A DNA stretch of 64,000 bases from Flavihumibacter sp. UBA7668 (GTDB lineage Bacteria; Bacteroidota; Bacteroidia; Chitinophagales; Chitinophagaceae). The notes under the pieces were generated by a model that was given only the letters and a program-made list of their open reading frames with translations, made no database searches and was not told the origin of the DNA. The stretch lies in the NCBI RefSeq assembly GCF_002483205.1, contig NZ_DLHM01000007.1, forward strand, positions 862,031-926,030. The letters run 5' to 3'. The translations under genes and the position numbers were made by a program. Shown here one piece after another: positions 17,767 through 26,069 of the stretch. Each line of letters starts with the position of its first letter. The first letter of the stretch is position 1.

Positions 17767-17826
17767 ATAAGGTGAATAAAGTGAATAAGGTGAATAAGGT
17801 GAATGGGTGAATGGGTGAATAGGGTG
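17763..17826. repeat. GTGAATAAG tandem repeat
   Basis: Four 9-bp units (GTGAATAAG/GTGAATAAA) followed by shorter GTGAATGG and GTGAATAGG variants. The array begins at the stop codon of the DUF3570 gene and ends just before the mqnC stop on the other strand. Confidence 0.9.
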
Positions 17827-17832
17827 TTCAAC

Positions 17833-18957
17833 TCAATAGTTGATTACCTGCTCCTGAATCTGCGCCGGCAATTCCCGGAATTCATATTGCTGGTTTCTGA
17901 GCTGGGGTTCAAATCCGGCTTCACGGATTGCCGCCTGAATACTTTTATAGGTAAAACGGTGTGGTGCACCTGCGGCACTTACCACGTTTTCTTCAATCAT
18001 GATACTACCGAAATCATTGGCGCCGGCTTGTAAACAGAGCTGCGCCACTTCCTTTCCAACTGTCAGCCAGCTTGCCTGGATATTTTTAATATTGGGCAGC
18101 ATAATACGGCTGATCGCAATCATCCGGATATATTCTTCGGATGTTGTCAGGTTATGAACCCCCCGAATTCTGGTTAGCAGCGTGTCTACATCCTGGAAGG
18201 TCCAGGGAATAAAGGCAACAAATCCCTTTACGCCATCCGGTTTACGAGCCTGAACATCTCTTAATTTAACCAGGTGTTCCATGCGTTCTTCGATTGTTTC
18301 TACATGCCCGAACATCATGGTACCGGAGGTAGTCAGGTTAAGTTTATGCGCTTCATGCATGATATCGAGCCATTCCTGCGATCCACATTTACCTTTGCTG
18401 ATCAGGCGGCGTACCCGATCAACCAGAATTTCTGCACCTGGTCCGGGTAAGGAGTCCATTCCGGCCTCTTTCAGTGCTTTTAGCACTTCATGGTGCGATT
18501 TCTTTTCCAGTTTGCAGATATGGGCAACTTCCGGTGGACCAAGTGCATGCAATTTAAGTTGGGGGAATAACTGCTTTAATTGCTTGAACAAGTCAACATA
18601 ATAGGCTAATCCGAGTTCCGGGTGATGGCCTCCCTGGAGGAGCAATTGCTCACCGCCATATTTAAAGGTTTCTTCTATTTTGACTTTATAGGTACCGATG
18701 TCGGTTATATAGGCCTCTGCATGTCCGGGTATGCGATAAAAATTACAGAATTTACAATTGGCAATACAAACATTCGTGGTATTCATATTGCGATCGATAA
18801 TCCAGGTAACTTTTCCGTGGGGCACCTGTATTTTACGGAGGGTATCTGCTACCTGCATCAAATCGGTCAGGGGTGCCTGGTGGAAGAGGTATACAGCTTC
18901 TTCTACGGACAGAAATTCAAAATTCAGGGCTTTACGGTACAGTTCAGCTAATTGCAT
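17833..18957 (-). CDS. mqnC: Cyclic dehypoxanthinyl futalosine synthase
   Basis: A 374-residue radical SAM enzyme of the futalosine route to menaquinone. The [4Fe-4S] motif CIANCKFC lies at residues 64-71. LLQGGHHPELGLAYY, LHALGPPEV and SGTMMFGHVET are characteristic of the MqnC/MqnE group. The aminofutalosine-cyclising MqnC is preferred over MqnE because of length and the IPHGKVTWIIDRN-like start (here VPHGKVTWIIDRN). Menaquinone made here would feed the alternative complex III encoded downstream. It appears monocistronic. Confidence 0.93.
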   Translation of the reverse strand: MQLAELYRKALNFEFLSVEEAVYLFHQAPLTDLMQVADTLRKIQVPHGKVTWIIDRNMNTTNVCIANCKFCNFYRIPGHAEAYITDIGTYKVKIEETFKYGGEQLLLQGGHHPELGLAYYVDLFKQLKQLFPQLKLHALGPPEVAHICKLEKKSHHEVLKALKEAGMDSLPGPGAEILVDRVRRLISKGKCGSQEWLDIMHEAHKLNLTTSGTMMFGHVETIEERMEHLVKLRDVQARKPDGVKGFVAFIPWTFQDVDTLLTRIRGVHNLTTSEEYIRMIAISRIMLPNIKNIQASWLTVGKEVAQLCLQAGANDFGSIMIEENVVSAAGAPHRFTYKSIQAAIREAGFEPQLRNQQYEFRELPAQIQEQVINY

Positions 18958-19071
18958 GGTGCGATTTTAATCCGTTATGACCAACAAAATTAGGCTGTGA
19001 ATGTTGGATGGCTTCAAATAATTTGTGACCATCGGTGCGGATGGGTCTTAATTTGATTGTAAATTCATTCA

Positions 19072-20289
19072 GTGCGTAACCTACTAACCACTCTGCTTAC
19101 GATTGTATTGCTGAACGGACTATTAGTTCCAGCGGCTGCGCAGGAATATTTTTCTCAACCGCCAACACAACATATTACAAGTTTTGGTTTTAGAATGTAC
19201 AGCGGCGGGGTGGTTACGCTTCGCGCAAAATTGAATCAATACCCTGATTCTCTGACTTTTATATTGGATACAGGGAGTGGTGGGATTTCGCTGGATTCCA
19301 GTACGGTGGATCGATTGAAAATCCCGACGGTAGCCACCGATCGAACGATCAGAGGTATTGCCGGAATCAAAAAAGTGCGGTTTTCCTATAATAATAGCCT
19401 TCATTTTCCCGGTTTAACAGTAGATAGCCTGAATTTTCATGTAAATGATTATGAAATTCTGACCAGTGTTTATGGGGAACATATAGATGGAATTATCGGG
19501 TACAGCTTTTTTTCACGGTACATCGTAAAGTTAGATTATGATACCAACCGGATTTCCGTTTATACCAGGGGCTCGATTAAATATCCGAAGGGTGGTTTCA
19601 TGATCCGGCCCAATCTGGCGACTATTCCGGTCACGACCAACCGAATCCGCGAAGAAAGTAAAATCAGCACCCGGTTTTTCTTTGACACAGGGGCCGGCTT
19701 ATCGCTTTTGCTAACGGAAGATTTTATTGCCGACAGCAGTATGTACAGCAGGAAGAAAAAATTCTGGACAACACAGGCAGAAGGATTGGGAGGTAAGACA
19801 TTTATGAAATTGACTACTACAAAGGAATTTCGAATAGGTCCGTATAAATTCAGGCGGGTACCCACCTTTATATTTGAAGATGAGTTTAATGTAACTTCCT
19901 ATCCTTATCTGGGCGGACTGATAGGTAATGATCTGCTTCGCAGGTTTAATGTAATATTAAACTATGAGCGCCGGGAGATTCATCTTACGCCAAACCGCCA
20001 TTTTCGGGAGGCATTTGATTATGCCTATACCGGTCTGGGTTTTTATTTTATCGATGGCCAGGTTACGGTTACGGATATAATGCCGGGATCGCCTGCCGAA
20101 AATGCGGGGTTTAAAGTGGGAGATATCATTATCGCCGTAGATAATAATATGAGCCGAAGCATTCAGGCTTATCGAAGTATGTTACAGCAAACAGGCGCCC
20201 GATTAAAATTTTTGGTGGTCAGACAGGCGGATGGAGACCTCGAAGAATTGTATATGAAAGTGGGAAGTATCCTGAAAAAGAAGAAATGA
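19072..20289 (+). CDS. Secreted retropepsin-like aspartyl protease with C-terminal PDZ domain
   Basis: A 405-residue exported protein starting at a GTG, with a signal peptide ending near VPAAAQ. Two aspartyl protease signatures are present: ILDTGSGG near residue 65 and FFDTGAGLS near residue 205, consistent with a tandem or pepsin-like pair of lobes. A PDZ domain (about 310-400) carries DIMPGSPAENAGFKVGDIIIAV. Bacteroidota encode several such aspartyl protease/PDZ proteins of unknown substrate. An upstream in-frame start was not needed. Confidence 0.85.
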   Translation: MRNLLTTLLTIVLLNGLLVPAAAQEYFSQPPTQHITSFGFRMYSGGVVTLRAKLNQYPDSLTFILDTGSGGISLDSSTVDRLKIPTVATDRTIRGIAGIKKVRFSYNNSLHFPGLTVDSLNFHVNDYEILTSVYGEHIDGIIGYSFFSRYIVKLDYDTNRISVYTRGSIKYPKGGFMIRPNLATIPVTTNRIREESKISTRFFFDTGAGLSLLLTEDFIADSSMYSRKKKFWTTQAEGLGGKTFMKLTTTKEFRIGPYKFRRVPTFIFEDEFNVTSYPYLGGLIGNDLLRRFNVILNYERREIHLTPNRHFREAFDYAYTGLGFYFIDGQVTVTDIMPGSPAENAGFKVGDIIIAVDNNMSRSIQAYRSMLQQTGARLKFLVVRQADGDLEELYMKVGSILKKKK

Positions 20290-20301
20290 GGTCTTTTGAA
20301 T

Positions 20302-20309
20302 TAAGTTTG
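20302..20309 (+). promoter_or_regulatory. -7 type box directly upstream of the M16 peptidase gene
   Basis: TAAGTTTG, an exact match to TAnnTTTG, is followed by CACT and the ATG. Spacing equals that at uvrB. It implies a leaderless or nearly leaderless message. No good -33 element is visible. Confidence 0.4.
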
Positions 20310-20313
20310 CACT

Positions 20314-21552
20314 ATGATTCAATTTTCAAGATTTGTCCTGCCGAATGGATTGAAGGTACTGGTTCATGAAGATAACAGCACACCGATGGCAGTAGTGAAT
20401 GTGCTATATGATGTTGGTGCCAGGGATGAAGATCCCGACAGAACCGGGTTTGCACACCTTTTTGAGCACCTGATGTTTGGTGGAAGTATCAATATACCGG
20501 AGTACGACGATGAGTTGCAGAAAGCAGGAGGTGAAAACAATGCCTACACCACCAATGATCTGACCAATTATTATTGTCAGCTTCCTTCCGCCAATATTGA
20601 GACAGCTTTTTGGCTGGAGAGTGATCGGATGCTTAGTCTGGCGTTCAGTAAAAAAAGTCTGGAAGTACAGCGGAAAGTAGTGTGTGAAGAGTTCAAGGAG
20701 CATTATATCAACCGGCCCTATGGCGATATCTGGTTTAAGATGAGGGAGATGGCCTATGAAAAGCATCCTTATCGCTGGATGACCATCGGCAAGGAGTTAA
20801 AGCATGTAGAGGATGCCAGTCTGGATGACGTGAAGAAGTTTTTCAGGAAACACTATAATCCGATGAATGCCATCCTGGTGGTGGCAGGAAATGTGGTAAC
20901 TGAGCAGGTCTATGAACTGGCTGTGAAATGGTTTGGTGATATCCCGCCAGGTGAAAAATACAGTCGGTCCTTGCCGCAGGAAGAGGAGCAACAGGAAGCG
21001 CGGAGAATGGATATTACGGCGGATGTGCCCGTGGATGCCTTCCTGAAGACCTGGCATATGCCAGCACGGCTGGACCCGGATTATTATGTAGCGGATCTTG
21101 TAACAGATATTTTGGGTGGAGGGACTTCTTCGCGATTGTATCAATCCCTGGTGAAGGAAAAACAATTGTTCACCAATGTCGACTGCTATCATTATGGGTC
21201 TTCGGATGCCGGTTTAATTTGTATTGATGGCAAATTGGTGAAGGGGGTTCGGTTTGAGGATGCAGAACTGGCTGTTCAGGCTCAATTGGACTTATTGATG
21301 AATGAAGGGGTTACGGCTACGGAGCTTGAAAAGGTAAAAAACAAGACCGAAAGCACCATGGCCTTTGAGGATATGAGTGTAATGAATCGGGCCTCCAGTC
21401 TGGCATATTATGAATTATTGGGAGATGCCAACCTGATGAATACCGAGCTGGCGCGTTACAATGAGGTAACTGCCGATCAACTGGTAGAGCTGGGTCGCCG
21501 GCTTTTTGAAGAGAAGAACAGTCATACATTATATTATAGAAGTAAAAAGTAA
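20314..21552 (+). CDS. M16 family zinc peptidase (catalytic subunit)
   Basis: A 412-residue pitrilysin-type peptidase. The inverted zinc motif HLFEH lies at residues 48-52 and the downstream glutamate sits in VQRKVVCEEFKEHY. There is no signal peptide, so it is likely cytoplasmic or exported by another route. It is followed at 54 bp by a second M16 protein lacking the zinc motif, the usual arrangement of heterodimeric M16B peptidases in which one chain is catalytic and the other supplies substrate-binding residues. Confidence 0.93.
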   Translation: MIQFSRFVLPNGLKVLVHEDNSTPMAVVNVLYDVGARDEDPDRTGFAHLFEHLMFGGSINIPEYDDELQKAGGENNAYTTNDLTNYYCQLPSANIETAFWLESDRMLSLAFSKKSLEVQRKVVCEEFKEHYINRPYGDIWFKMREMAYEKHPYRWMTIGKELKHVEDASLDDVKKFFRKHYNPMNAILVVAGNVVTEQVYELAVKWFGDIPPGEKYSRSLPQEEEQQEARRMDITADVPVDAFLKTWHMPARLDPDYYVADLVTDILGGGTSSRLYQSLVKEKQLFTNVDCYHYGSSDAGLICIDGKLVKGVRFEDAELAVQAQLDLLMNEGVTATELEKVKNKTESTMAFEDMSVMNRASSLAYYELLGDANLMNTELARYNEVTADQLVELGRRLFEEKNSHTLYYRSKK

Positions 21553-21575
21553 AGAGTTAAAAGTAAAAAGTGGGG
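21541..21575. repeat. AGTAAAA-type short tandem repeat between M16 genes
   Basis: Repeats of AGTAAAA/AGTTAAA-like heptamers start inside the last codons of the first M16 gene and fill most of the gap to the second. Confidence 0.7.
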
Positions 21576-21606
21576 TAACCTCTTTTTTTTACCTTTCACG
21601 TTCATT

Positions 21607-22884
21607 ATGAATAGAAAAATAGCGCCTCCGATAAAAGATGCGGTTGAGTTTGACCTTAAGCTTAAACCCTATGATAAATATGTATTAAGTAATGGGGTTG
21701 AAGTATATGCAGTAAATGCCGGGGCAGAGGAGTTGATCCAGATAGAGTGGGTCTTTTTTGCGGGCAATTGCTATGAAGAGAAGAAAATGGTTGCTTCTGC
21801 CACGAATCACCTAATAAAAAACGGAACCAGCCAGAAGTCGGCGTTTGCGATCAGCGAACAGGTGGATTATTATGGGGCAAGTCTGGCTCGTGCCTCTTAC
21901 CATGAAACATCCACCATTACCCTGCATAGTCTGACCAAACATCTTTCAAAGTTGTTGCCATTGGTTCGGGAGCTATTGACAGATGCCAATTTCCCTGAAG
22001 AGGAATTGTTGTTGTTTCAACAGAATAACCGGCAGCGCCTCGAAGTTAATTTAAAGAAAAACGATTTTGTTGCGAATCGGTTGATCGATGAATACCTGTT
22101 TGGATTTGATCATCCATATGGGGCCTATAGCCGGTTTGAAGACCTGGCCGCACTGAATCGTTCAGATTTGGTAGCATTTTATGACAGGTTTTACCGGACG
22201 GGTAAGTGTATCCTGTTCATTGCGGGTAAGTTGCCTCCGAATATTATTGAGTTACTGGAGCAGGAGTTTGGTGATCTGCCGCTGCATGGTGGGGTGGTGG
22301 AGGTTCCGTCGAACCTGGCGGTACCTGCTGCAGAGCGGAAATACCGGGTTACGAATGATCCGAATGGGGTTCAGGGAGCCATCCGTATTGCACGTGATTT
22401 TCCTAACCGGCACCATCCTGATTTTTTTGGCGTACAGGTTTTGAATGCGATTTTCGGAGGATTTTTTGGATCGAGGCTGATGAATAATATCCGTGAGGAT
22501 AAGGGGTATACCTATGGAATTTATTCCTATTTGCAGAATCATATACAGCAATCGGCCTGGCTGATCAGTACGGAAGCAGGGAAGGAGGTTTGTGAAGCAA
22601 CGGTTGAAGAAGTCTATAAAGAAATGGAAGACCTTAGGGAAGAATTGGTAGATGAGGAGGAATTACTGCTGGTTCGGAATTATCTGATGGGGTCAATTCT
22701 GGGGGATCTGGATGGTCCTTTTCATATTATTGGTCGGTGGAAGAACATCGTTTTGAACGGCTTGGACGAGGATTATTTTTATCAGAGTATACGTACTATT
22801 AAGACAATTCAGCCGGAAGAGTTGCAACAACTTGCCCGGAAATACCTTCAACCTGAGGCTTTTTATGAGCTGGTAGTTATTTAA
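21607..22884 (+). CDS. M16 family protein lacking the zinc motif (partner subunit)
   Basis: A 425-residue M16 homolog. Where the catalytic HxxEH would be, the sequence reads SATNHLIKNGT, so zinc binding is lost. The C-terminal half keeps the substrate-binding region with NNIREDKGYTYGIYSYL, the conserved Arg/Tyr pair of the non-catalytic chain. It should pair with the preceding peptidase. A 15-bp-stem terminator follows, so the two genes form one unit. Confidence 0.92.
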   Translation: MNRKIAPPIKDAVEFDLKLKPYDKYVLSNGVEVYAVNAGAEELIQIEWVFFAGNCYEEKKMVASATNHLIKNGTSQKSAFAISEQVDYYGASLARASYHETSTITLHSLTKHLSKLLPLVRELLTDANFPEEELLLFQQNNRQRLEVNLKKNDFVANRLIDEYLFGFDHPYGAYSRFEDLAALNRSDLVAFYDRFYRTGKCILFIAGKLPPNIIELLEQEFGDLPLHGGVVEVPSNLAVPAAERKYRVTNDPNGVQGAIRIARDFPNRHHPDFFGVQVLNAIFGGFFGSRLMNNIREDKGYTYGIYSYLQNHIQQSAWLISTEAGKEVCEATVEEVYKEMEDLREELVDEEELLLVRNYLMGSILGDLDGPFHIIGRWKNIVLNGLDEDYFYQSIRTIKTIQPEELQQLARKYLQPEAFYELVVI

Positions 22885-22907
22885 TTTTATAGGAGATTTT
22901 CAATATT

Positions 22908-22956
22908 AACCGTTTAGGATGGGACTATTTGTACCATCCTGAACGGTTAATTTTTT
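22908..22956 (+). terminator. Strong terminator after the M16 pair
   Basis: The 15-nt arms beginning AACCGTTTAGG and ending AACGGTT are complementary with a single G-T wobble, followed by AATTTTTT. This is the longest stem among the intrinsic terminators in this window. Confidence 0.93.
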
Positions 22957-22958
22957 GG

Positions 22959-22966
22959 TAAATTCG
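22959..22966 (+). promoter_or_regulatory. Possible -7 box directly upstream of the FGE-type gene
   Basis: TAAATTCG (one mismatch to TAnnTTTG) is followed by GACT and ATG. This nearly repeats the TAAGTTTG-CACT-ATG arrangement at 20302. Confidence 0.3.
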
Positions 22967-22970
22967 GACT

Positions 22971-24056
22971 ATGAAGAGGACGATCGTTAAGCTTGCCGGA
23001 ATCGCCTTACTGGCCTTTTTTTCGGCTTTTGCAGTTTGGTTTTTTATTTTGAGAGAGAAGGATTCAGAACCTGAAAGTTTCGAAAATTCGTATACAGTGT
23101 CAGAAACCCGGCCACCTGGTGAGGCGCCTGATGGAATGGTTTGGGTGCCCGGGGGACAATTTTTAATGGGTTCGAATGATCAGATGGCCTGGGAGGAAGA
23201 GGGACCTGCACACCATGTTAAGGTGAAGGGATTCTGGATGGATGTTCATGAAGTAACCAATAAACAGTTTGCTGATTTTGTAAATGCTACCGGATATGTG
23301 ACCGATGCGGAGAAAGCACCGGTTTTGGAGGAAATAATGGCTCAATTGCCGGATGGTACCCCTCCCCCTGACCCAAAAGACCTGGTTGCCGGCTCCATGG
23401 TTTTCAGTCCGCCATCTACTGGCGTACCCCTGAATGATATTAGTGCCTGGTGGAAATGGGTGCATGGTGCCGATTGGAAACACCCGGAAGGACCGGGATC
23501 GGATTTAGCAGGAAGGGAGCAGCATCCGGTGATTCATATCAGTTGGAATGATGCGATGGCTTATTGTAAATGGGCAGGGAAGCGGTTACCGACGGAAGCG
23601 GAGTGGGAATTTGCAGCCCGTGGTGGATTGGAGGGCCGGAATTTTGTTTGGGGTGATGAGGCGCCCACCGATGAAAAGACCTATGCCAATACCTGGCAGG
23701 GCAAATTTCCGGCGGATAATTTAATGCGTGATGGATATGCCGGTACGGCGCCGGTTGGACAATATGCTCCGAATGGCTACGGTTTATATGATATGGCGGG
23801 AAATGTTTGGGAGTGGTGCCAGGACTGGTATGATAAAAATCTGTATCAATCCTGCGGACCGGGGGAGGTTCGGGATAATCCGCAGGGGCCTTTGGTAAGT
23901 CGGGATCCATCCCAGCCGAATATGCCGCTTCGAGTTCAGAAAGGAGGGTCTTATCTCTGCCATGATTCCTATTGTCAGCGTTATCGTCCGAGTGCGCGGC
24001 AGGCGAGTTCACCCGAAAGCGGGATGAGTCATGTGGGTTTCCGTTGCATCCGTTAG
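22971..24056 (+). CDS. Formylglycine-generating-enzyme (SUMF1) family protein, membrane-anchored
   Basis: A 361-residue protein with an N-terminal transmembrane helix (about 7-27) and an FGE fold: MVWVPGGQFLMGSND, EVTNKQFADFV, WNDAMAYCKWAGKRLPTEAEWE, GNVWEWCQDWY and a final HVGFRCIR. Both catalytic cysteines of true formylglycine-generating enzymes are present in GGSYLCHDSYCQRYR (Cys330 and Cys335). It may therefore oxidise a sulfatase cysteine to formylglycine rather than being an inactive relative. No classical sulfatase with the CxPxR motif was found in the window. Confidence 0.92.
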   Translation: MKRTIVKLAGIALLAFFSAFAVWFFILREKDSEPESFENSYTVSETRPPGEAPDGMVWVPGGQFLMGSNDQMAWEEEGPAHHVKVKGFWMDVHEVTNKQFADFVNATGYVTDAEKAPVLEEIMAQLPDGTPPPDPKDLVAGSMVFSPPSTGVPLNDISAWWKWVHGADWKHPEGPGSDLAGREQHPVIHISWNDAMAYCKWAGKRLPTEAEWEFAARGGLEGRNFVWGDEAPTDEKTYANTWQGKFPADNLMRDGYAGTAPVGQYAPNGYGLYDMAGNVWEWCQDWYDKNLYQSCGPGEVRDNPQGPLVSRDPSQPNMPLRVQKGGSYLCHDSYCQRYRPSARQASSPESGMSHVGFRCIR

Positions 24057-24154
24057 GTGTCAGATACAAGTTAGAACGCTGTTAGAGAGGTGTCAGACAA
24101 GTAATAGAACGCTCTTAGACAGGTGTCTGATACCTGTCTCACTGGTGTCTGACG
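24055..24154. repeat. GGTGTCAGA / GTTAGAACG interspersed repeats, copy A
   Basis: Words AGGTGTCAGA, GTTAGAACGCTGTTAGA and AGGTGTCTGATACCTGTCTC recur and partly form hairpins (CAGGT/ACCTG). Related words appear in inverted orientation at 25483-25535, so the two genes between them are flanked by imperfect inverted repeats. Confidence 0.65.
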
Positions 24155-24203
24155 TTTTTACCGGGTTGGTACAAAAACTGCATAAGGATTAAAAACCTTT
24201 TGT

Positions 24204-24869
24204 ATGAACAAGGTATCGATATTGACGTCTCCGGGTTTGTATATGAAGTTTTCAGCAGGTTTGGTCTTATCCCTATTTTTCATTTCTTGCCAGCCATCTG
24301 CTCCGGAGTTTGTTTCCGACTACGATGTTGTTTACACGAATTATGAACGGACATTTGATTTTGGTGCAGTTGACACCTATTTTCTACCGGATACAGTGGT
24401 ACATACTGTGCCCCCGGGAGAAGAACCTGACCATCGGTTTGACGATCAGATTCTTTCCAGTTTGGAGCAAAATCTCAATGAATTGGGTTGGACCAGGTTA
24501 AATGAAGGGAATGGTAATAGTGCCGATGTGGTTATACTACCCAATGTAAGTGAGCAGGCCTATGGGAGCTGTGCCAGTTATTGCTGGTATTGTGATTGGG
24601 GATGGTATCCGGGTTGGGGAGCTTATCCCCCAAGTTGGGGACCGGGCTGGGGCTGGGGTTATCCATCCGGAATTGTATGTGGTTCTTACGCTACCGGAAC
24701 GGTGGTGGTAAATATAACAGCCCCCGGATTAGCTCAGGAAAACACGCTTCCGGTAGTCTGGGTTGGAATATTAAACGGGTTACTAGAGGGGACTGATGCA
24801 TCGATTAATGCCCGTATCAGAAAAAATATTGATCAAATGTTCCAACAATCACCTTACCTGAAAAACTAA
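24204..24869 (+). CDS. DUF4136 family lipoprotein
   Basis: A 221-residue lipoprotein (lipobox LFFISC). SDYDVVYTNYERTFDFGAVDTYFLPD and the C-terminal NARIRKNIDQMFQQSPY are typical of DUF4136. A Trp/Gly/Tyr/Pro-rich insert with three cysteines (CASYCWYC, then DWGWYPGWGAYPP) sits near residues 117-150 and is unusual. ATG 24243 directly before the hydrophobic core is an alternative start. It is adjacent (4 bp) to a small outer-membrane protein gene, and the pair is probably co-translated. Function unknown. Confidence 0.83.
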   Translation: MNKVSILTSPGLYMKFSAGLVLSLFFISCQPSAPEFVSDYDVVYTNYERTFDFGAVDTYFLPDTVVHTVPPGEEPDHRFDDQILSSLEQNLNELGWTRLNEGNGNSADVVILPNVSEQAYGSCASYCWYCDWGWYPGWGAYPPSWGPGWGWGYPSGIVCGSYATGTVVVNITAPGLAQENTLPVVWVGILNGLLEGTDASINARIRKNIDQMFQQSPYLKN

Positions 24870-24873
24870 AAAA

Positions 24874-25482
24874 ATGAAAATCACATCAATTATAATTGGG
24901 ATAGTCCTGGTTTTAATAAGTGGACAGGTCAAATCGCAGGTGGTGCCTGAACTGCATTTTCAGCTATCCATTCCGACCGGTGATTTCAGAAATTTTGTGG
25001 AGAAACCAGGCCTGATGGGATTTGGTCTTCAATTTCGAAAATACCTGCCGGATAATCGGTTATCATTAGGAGGCGGTTTATCCTGGTTCTATTTTCCCGA
25101 TAAAAAGGGGAAACGGACCCTTGAGCTTCAGGGAGATGATGGAACCTATACCGGCTATGTGACAAATTTCAGCAATATTTACGGGTTGGAAGCGCTGGCT
25201 CAATATGATCTCAAAGATCGTTCTGAAAAACTGGTGCCTTTTGTAAAAGCAGGAGTGGGTGCGGCTTACCAGAACCAGCGGCAGGATATAGGATTACTTG
25301 CTTTTAGATACAGGGGGTTTCAATTCTTAACACATGCAGAAGCGGGAATGAAAATACAACTGGCTCGGGAAGGATCTCTGAATCTTTCCTTAACTTACCA
25401 TATGCTTCCGGGTTCAGGAGATGTTTCGTCAACCAGTTTTGCCGGACTTCGAATCGGTTATGCTGGTTTCCGCATCCGCTGA
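24874..25482 (+). CDS. Small outer-membrane beta-barrel protein
   Basis: A 202-residue protein with a signal peptide (ending VKSQ). It alternates strands such as LGGGLSWFYFP, LVPFVKAGVGAAYQN and LNLSLTYHML and ends in AGLRIGYAGFRIR. This fits an 8-stranded OmpW/OMP_b-brl type barrel. No specific family is assigned. It follows the DUF4136 lipoprotein by 4 bp, suggesting a joint envelope role. Confidence 0.7.
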   Translation: MKITSIIIGIVLVLISGQVKSQVVPELHFQLSIPTGDFRNFVEKPGLMGFGLQFRKYLPDNRLSLGGGLSWFYFPDKKGKRTLELQGDDGTYTGYVTNFSNIYGLEALAQYDLKDRSEKLVPFVKAGVGAAYQNQRQDIGLLAFRYRGFQFLTHAEAGMKIQLAREGSLNLSLTYHMLPGSGDVSSTSFAGLRIGYAGFRIR

Positions 25483-25535
25483 CCCGTCTCTAACATCGTT
25501 CTAACACCTGTCTGATACCTCTCTAACACCTGACA
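25483..25535. repeat. GTTAGAACG / AGGTGTTAGA interspersed repeats, copy B (inverted)
   Basis: Read on the minus strand this contains GTTAGAACGATGTTAGAGA and AGGTATCAGACAGGTGTTAGA, matching copy A at 24055-24154 in opposite orientation. The repeats abut the start of the DUF4251 gene. Confidence 0.65.
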
Positions 25536-25536
25536 C

Positions 25537-26013
25537 ATGAAAAAATTACTGGTGATCGCATTGCTGATAGCGGCATGCACCCCAAAAGCACAGCCACCAC
25601 AACTCACTGAAACAGAAGTTCTGCAACTGGTTGATGATAGAAATTACCAGTTCAATTTGGAATTTGTAAGACCTCTGGGAGGCAGGCAGCGACTCATTAC
25701 CGGCAACTATACCTTCCGTGTAAAAAAAGACCGGATCGATTCGGATCTTCCCTATATCGGACGATCCTTCCAGGCACCCATCGGCAGTTCAGAAAATGGC
25801 ATGAAATTTACATCAAAAGACTTCGACTATAACAGCAGCACCGGAAAAGATAATCGAAGAGAAATCAACATCCAGCCAAAAGATGCAAACGATATCCGCG
25901 ATATCCAGCTGATAATATTCAGCAATGGAACTGCCGACCTGAGGATCAATTCCATCAACCGCCAAACGATTTCCTATACCGGCAACATAACAGCCCTGCC
26001 GCAGCCCCAATAA
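25537..26013 (+). CDS. DUF4251 family lipoprotein
   Basis: A 158-residue protein with a short lipoprotein signal (LLIAAC, Cys14). The DUF4251 features are FNLEFVRPLGGRQRLITGNYTFRVKKDRIDSDLPYIGRSFQAP and the central GMKFTSKDFDY. These are small periplasmic or outer-membrane-anchored proteins of unknown function found in Bacteroidota. It stands alone between the copy B repeats and the TonB receptor. Confidence 0.88.
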   Translation: MKKLLVIALLIAACTPKAQPPQLTETEVLQLVDDRNYQFNLEFVRPLGGRQRLITGNYTFRVKKDRIDSDLPYIGRSFQAPIGSSENGMKFTSKDFDYNSSTGKDNRREINIQPKDANDIRDIQLIIFSNGTADLRINSINRQTISYTGNITALPQPQ

Positions 26014-26039
26014 AGCTTTTCCAAATAAGCCTCTTACAC

Positions 26040-26047
26040 TAAGTTTG
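26040..26047 (+). promoter_or_regulatory. -7 box upstream of the TonB receptor
   Basis: TAAGTTTG matches TAnnTTTG and lies 22 bp before the ATG. The expected -33 position has only a T-rich stretch (CTTTTCC), so the promoter assignment is tentative. Confidence 0.4.
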
Positions 26048-26069
26048 CGCTCCACATACACTTATTCTT

